Assembly: GCA_046342195.1 (NCBI GenBank)
Contig: JBKDQE010000023.1
Span: forward strand, 1-26,738
Reading direction: 5' to 3'
Source: CANHBY01 sp046342195
GTDB taxonomy: Bacteria > Pseudomonadota > Gammaproteobacteria > Burkholderiales > Burkholderiaceae_C
Length of the DNA: 26,738 nt
Made by a program: the position numbers and the translations under genes. The notes below the pieces were generated by a model, which saw only the letters and a list, made by a program, of their open reading frames with translations, did no database searches and had not been told where the DNA came from. The first letter of the stretch is position 1; each line of letters begins with the position of its first letter. Positions 24,332 through 26,738 of this stretch are shown here, piece after piece.

Positions 24332-24339
24332 AAATAGCG
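24332..24339. promoter_or_regulatory. FlhDC-box-like half-site in the flgB/flgA divergent region
   Basis: AAATAGCG matches the conserved core AAATA(A/G)CG of the enteric FlhDC box; the inverted partner expected 10-12 bp further is only weakly present (CTCAGTTT). No sigma-54 or sigma-28 consensus was found in the gap. FlhDC is the flagellar master regulator in many beta-proteobacteria, so the position between the two class 2 operons fits, but this single match could be chance. Confidence 0.35.
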
Positions 24340-24425
24340 AACCTTTAATGCCTCAGTTTCTTTGGTATGTGTCATTTTGCAGGCCTACAGTGCTCCTCTG
24401 TGCCCATTTGCTACAGAGCACGTCC

Positions 24426-25196
24426 ATGGAACACCCCTTCCAAGCTCAGTTCCGCCATCCGTGCGCGCCGGCCACGCCTATGTGGCCATGCCTGGCTTTG
24501 TTAGCCGCGCTGCTTTTTTCTGGCCAAAGTCAGAGTGCCCCACTGGATATGAGCATCACCGAACAAATTCGTGAGTTCACCCTCACTGCGGTCAAAGCCC
24601 TTCCTGTTGCGCAGCCTGTCAGTGCCGATGTATCCGCGCCACGGGTTCATCTGGAGGTCGGCTCTCCTGACCCGCGCCTTCAGCTCACGGCCTGCGGCAA
24701 GGTCGAACCTTATCTTCTGCCGGGGCTGAGGGTCACCGGCACCACACGCATCGGTTTGAAATGCCTGGAGGGGCCCACACGATGGAGCATTTCCATTCCC
24801 ATCAGGGTGCGTGTCTATGCCCCTGGTTTGATCGCTGTCCAGCCCCTGAGTGCAGGAACCCGGATTCAAGCTCATCAACTGGCCACTGGAGAAGTTGATC
24901 GGGCTTCGGAAGACTCGCCTGCCCTGACTTTGATGCAAGCGGCGGAGGGTCGCATTTTGGCGCGCCCGCTACAGGTGGGGCAAAGCCTGCGGCTGTCACA
25001 CTTAAAACCTCGCCAATGGTTTGTGGCAGGGGATACCGTCACACTCTGGGCCCATGGCCAAGGTTTTTCAATCTCGACGCAGGGCGAAGCACTGTCCCAT
25101 GGGCTTGATGGCCAGCCAGTCAGGGTTAAAACCGAGGCTGGCCGAATCGTGACGGGAACGGCCATTGGCGAACGTCAAGTGCGGGTTCCCATGTAA
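24426..25196 (+). CDS. flgA: Flagellar P-ring assembly chaperone FlgA
   Basis: About 256 residues from ATG 24426. The periplasmic chaperone FlgA helps FlgI form the P ring. A hydrophobic export segment MWPCLALLAALLFSGQSQSA precedes the mature part. HLEVGSPDPRLQLTACGKVE, then VTGTTRIGLKCLEGPTRWSI, is the FlgA core. The SAF-type C-terminal domain (PVRVKTEAGRIVTGTAIGER) ends the protein. Possible starts are 24348, 24426 and 24480. I prefer 24426: 24348 lies just nine bases after the FlhDC-like half-site, and 24480 would remove the basic n-region. None has a strong ribosome binding site. It is divergent from flgB, with flgM and flgN following. Confidence 0.93.
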   Translation: MEHPFQAQFRHPCAPATPMWPCLALLAALLFSGQSQSAPLDMSITEQIREFTLTAVKALPVAQPVSADVSAPRVHLEVGSPDPRLQLTACGKVEPYLLPGLRVTGTTRIGLKCLEGPTRWSISIPIRVRVYAPGLIAVQPLSAGTRIQAHQLATGEVDRASEDSPALTLMQAAEGRILARPLQVGQSLRLSHLKPRQWFVAGDTVTLWAHGQGFSISTQGEALSHGLDGQPVRVKTEAGRIVTGTAIGERQVRVPM

Positions 25197-25296
25197 AACC
25201 GGGCATGCCAATGTTTCAAAGCAAAAAATGAATGTTGAACCTAAAATGCGTTGACAAGTACACACTCAACAGGGCATGGCATGGCACCCAAACCTC

Positions 25297-25323
25297 TCAA
25301 GTTAGACTTTGGTGAGTCGATAA
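25297..25323 (+). promoter_or_regulatory. Sigma-28 (FliA) promoter for flgM
   Basis: TCAAGTTA, then exactly 11 bp, then GTCGATAA: compared with the consensus TAAAGTTT-N11-GCCGATAA, six of eight and seven of eight bases match. It lies about 45 bp before the flgM ATG. In enteric bacteria flgM is likewise read from a class 3 sigma-28 promoter as well as from flgA, allowing feedback through the secreted anti-sigma factor. Confidence 0.7.
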
Positions 25324-25368
25324 CTTGCTTATGTTGAATGGGCTTCCCCATTTCAGTTGGAGACCATC

Positions 25369-25695
25369 ATGAAAATCGGATCCCCGGGTGACTCGCCTTT
25401 ATCGGGTACTGGCGCCACCAATGGTGCTTCCCGCACAAATACACCAGACAAAAGCAAGGCTGGCAACGCTTCAGCACCCTCTTCATCGACTGAACCGAGC
25501 GCCCAGGTGGCCATTTCGAGCACGGCTTCGTCATTGTTGCAAGGGGTGAACGAATCTAATGCTGATTTTGACGCCGACAAGGTGGGCCGCGTATCGAGAG
25601 CTCTGGAAGATGGCTCCTACCGTGTGAACGCGGAAGTCATCGCCGACAAATTGATTGCCAACGCCAAGGAACTGTTGACCAGCACCCAACGGTAA
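25369..25695 (+). CDS. flgM: Anti-sigma-28 factor FlgM
   Basis: 108 residues from ATG 25369, with GGAG six bases upstream; a TTG four codons earlier overlaps that site and is unlikely. The first half is Ser/Thr/Gly/Pro-rich and probably disordered. The second half is the sigma-28-binding region: DADKVGRVSRALEDGSYRVN, then AEVIADKLIANAKELL, the strongest family match. FlgM binds and inhibits FliA until the hook is built and FlgM is exported through it. The sigma-28 promoter upstream gives autogenous control. Confidence 0.95.
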   Translation: MKIGSPGDSPLSGTGATNGASRTNTPDKSKAGNASAPSSSTEPSAQVAISSTASSLLQGVNESNADFDADKVGRVSRALEDGSYRVNAEVIADKLIANAKELLTSTQR

Positions 25696-25738
25696 GCCAC
25701 AGCCGTCCTGAAGCCCCTGTTTGATGTGAGAGCGTATC

Positions 25739-26140
25739 ATGAAGTTTTCCGTGCCCTCCACGCCAGCCTCTGCCAACTCAGAGACTTCCCTGGAAACAAT
25801 ACTGGCTCTTGTGGAGCAAGAACTGTCCAACTTGGGCGAGGCCCTTCAAAGACGAAATGCCGTCGCCATTGACAGGCATGCTGCCGAACTGCACCGCGCC
25901 TTGACCGAAGCGATCCATGCGTTTTCCAAAGCAGCCCAATTGGGCCCTTTGTCGCCCGCCTTGCGTAGCCGCTTGGTCAAGGCCAGCGGCCAAGTTGCGG
26001 CCCAGCGCGAGTCACTCGCGCGCGCCACCGCCGCGCTAGACCGTGCCATTGAAGTATTGATTCCACCTGAAAAGCCCGCCGTTTATTCACCCTATGGCGC
26101 AGCCCCCCGTCCGCTGCGCGGGAGTGTTATTCAGGTTTAA
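25739..26140 (+). CDS. flgN: Flagellar export chaperone FlgN
   Basis: 133 residues, similar to FlgN (~140). The predicted chain is nearly all helical: ETILALVEQELSNLGEALQR, then RNAVAIDRHAAELHRALTEA. FlgN sequences are divergent, so identity leans on size, helical character and position directly after flgM, the conserved gene order. FlgN binds the C-terminal parts of FlgK and FlgL, both encoded in this window, and protects them before export. A weak GAGAG precedes the ATG. No clear terminator was seen between it and the remnant gene downstream. Confidence 0.88.
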   Translation: MKFSVPSTPASANSETSLETILALVEQELSNLGEALQRRNAVAIDRHAAELHRALTEAIHAFSKAAQLGPLSPALRSRLVKASGQVAAQRESLARATAALDRAIEVLIPPEKPAVYSPYGAAPRPLRGSVIQV

Positions 26141-26254
26141 GTTCGTGTTCAAAGCCCCTATGAAAAACTTGGGGGACAAGAAAACAAGATCTCAGCGATA
26201 TGTGACCCGAGCAATTTGAAGTGATCAGGCTGCTGCTGGAAGTGAGCCCTTGAA

Positions 26255-26475
26255 CTAAATTACTTTTTTGAACCCAACCCCAGGTAAAAGCATATCTAAC
26301 CGTTCAGCAAGAATCTTTAGTTTGCAGGTGGGAACAGCAGGAAATAAATGATGCTCTACGTGAAAAAACATGCTGTATGTAAGAAAAGATTTTATTTTCC
26401 CCCGGATTGTTCGAGCCTGAAATGGGTTGGTTTCGCAATCGTGATGAACTGTCCAAACCGCAAAGAATGCCGTTA
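26255..26475 (-). pseudogene. Fatty acid desaturase, C-terminal fragment cut by an insertion sequence
   Basis: About 72 codons with no start of their own. The third His box of membrane fatty acid desaturases is present (FFHVEHHLFP), followed by the usual tail (VPTCKLKILAERLD). A preceding segment, FFAVWTVHHDCETNPFQART, also fits. Upstream the frame runs into IS sequence at about 26476, so the N-terminal transmembrane segments and first His boxes are missing here. The open frame continues to an ATG inside the IS (26563), but that product would be a chimera without function. Other parts may exist beyond the IS outside the window. Confidence 0.8.
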
Positions 26476-26738
26476 GCAGGCTGCTGAAATACCCACCGCC
26501 CGCATCTCCGCTTCTTGGGTGAAGGCCCGGTTTTCGGCAGCGCGAGCCAGCTTTGGCGCCCAATTGCTCGACTTAAAGTCCAACGGCAGCCGATTCGAGG
26601 CCATTTCGGGGTGCTTTGCTCTCATGGTGCGCACTACAGACGGATTTGCCCCAAGGTACGCATGCGCACAAGGTTGTAGGCGGTTATCGTCAGCACAAAC
26701 ATCTGATCGATTTTCTCCAGCCCCCGCACCATCACCTG
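26476..26738 (-). mobile_element. End of an insertion sequence (IS5- or IS1182-like), partial
   Basis: From 26476 the sequence switches from desaturase coding to a terminal sequence GCAGGCTGCTGAAA, preceded by TTAG, a possible short target duplication. It contains the end of a transposase gene (26634-26738) and about 155 bp of non-coding DNA between its stop and the IS end. The element runs off the right edge, so its other end, family and completeness cannot be determined here. Confidence 0.65.
26634..26738 (-). CDS. Transposase C-terminus (DDE type, IS5/IS1182-like), partial
   Basis: Thirty-four residues are visible before the stop: VRGLEKIDQMFVLTITAYNL, then VRMRTLGQIRL. The R-G-L-E-K, ...LT...AYNL.R pattern is common at the end of DDE transposases of the IS5/IS1182 type, following the catalytic Glu helix. 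The rest lies outside the window. It belongs to the element that interrupts the desaturase gene. Confidence 0.7.
   Translation of the reverse strand, partial: QVMVRGLEKIDQMFVLTITAYNLVRMRTLGQIRL

Noticed and set aside
24243..24347. Sigma-54 or sigma-28 promoter for flgB or flgA
   Set aside because: No GG-N10-GC sigma-54 pattern of acceptable quality and no GCCGATAA-like -10; only the FlhDC-like half-site remains.
25251..25279. TTGACA as the -35 of a sigma-70 promoter upstream of flgM
   Set aside because: No acceptable -10 at 16-18 bp spacing (GCATGG or similar); the sigma-28 match downstream is much better.
26150..26180. Terminator after flgN from a CCCC/GGGG pairing
   Set aside because: Four-base stem only, long A-rich loop and no T run.

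Overview
The window looks like a betaproteobacterial chromosome, most likely order Burkholderiales. The evidence is the gene order rimP-nusA-infB-rbfA-truB-typA, RimP, NusA and IF2 sequences of beta-proteobacterial type, and a complete flgBCDEFGHIJKL cluster divergent from flgAMN. The genus cannot be fixed from the sequence alone.

Layout. (1) Bases 1-2550 hold the C-terminal part of a large, comparatively AT-rich protein on the + strand. It ends in two phospholipase D-like repeats and resembles the tip of a secreted toxin or effector. The left end is cut by the window. (2) Bases 2551-3484 hold short repeats, a strong hairpin and one small unrecognised gene on the - strand. (3) Bases 3485-12070 are the translation/transcription operon on the - strand, in transcription order rimP, nusA, infB, rbfA, truB, typA. 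A good sigma-70 promoter at 12042-12070 and a leader of about 217 nt precede rimP, and a convincing intrinsic terminator lies between infB and rbfA. (4) Bases 12195-13397 encode an HDOD protein with a degenerate EAL half. (5) Bases 13530-24236 (- strand) hold flgB, C, D, E, F, G, H, I, J, K and L in transcription order: the rod, hook, P and L rings, rod cap/muramidase and hook-filament junction proteins. (6) Bases 24426-26140 (+ strand) hold flgA (P-ring chaperone), flgM (anti-sigma-28) and flgN (FlgK/FlgL chaperone), with a sigma-28-type promoter before flgM. (7) At the right edge the end of an insertion sequence interrupts a fatty acid desaturase gene, leaving only its C-terminal part.

How the genes work together. 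The flagellar genes form one divergent regulon. FlgA assists P-ring assembly by FlgI, FlgN chaperones FlgK and FlgL, and FlgM holds sigma-28 until the hook is complete. A half-site resembling a FlhDC box sits in the flgB/flgA divergent region. The translation operon links ribosome maturation (RimP, RbfA), transcription (NusA), initiation (IF2), tRNA modification (TruB) and a ribosome-associated GTPase (TypA).

Most of the window is conserved housekeeping and motility DNA. The accessory, less explained parts are the two ends: the PLD-like effector with its flanking repeats and small gene, and the IS-disrupted desaturase.
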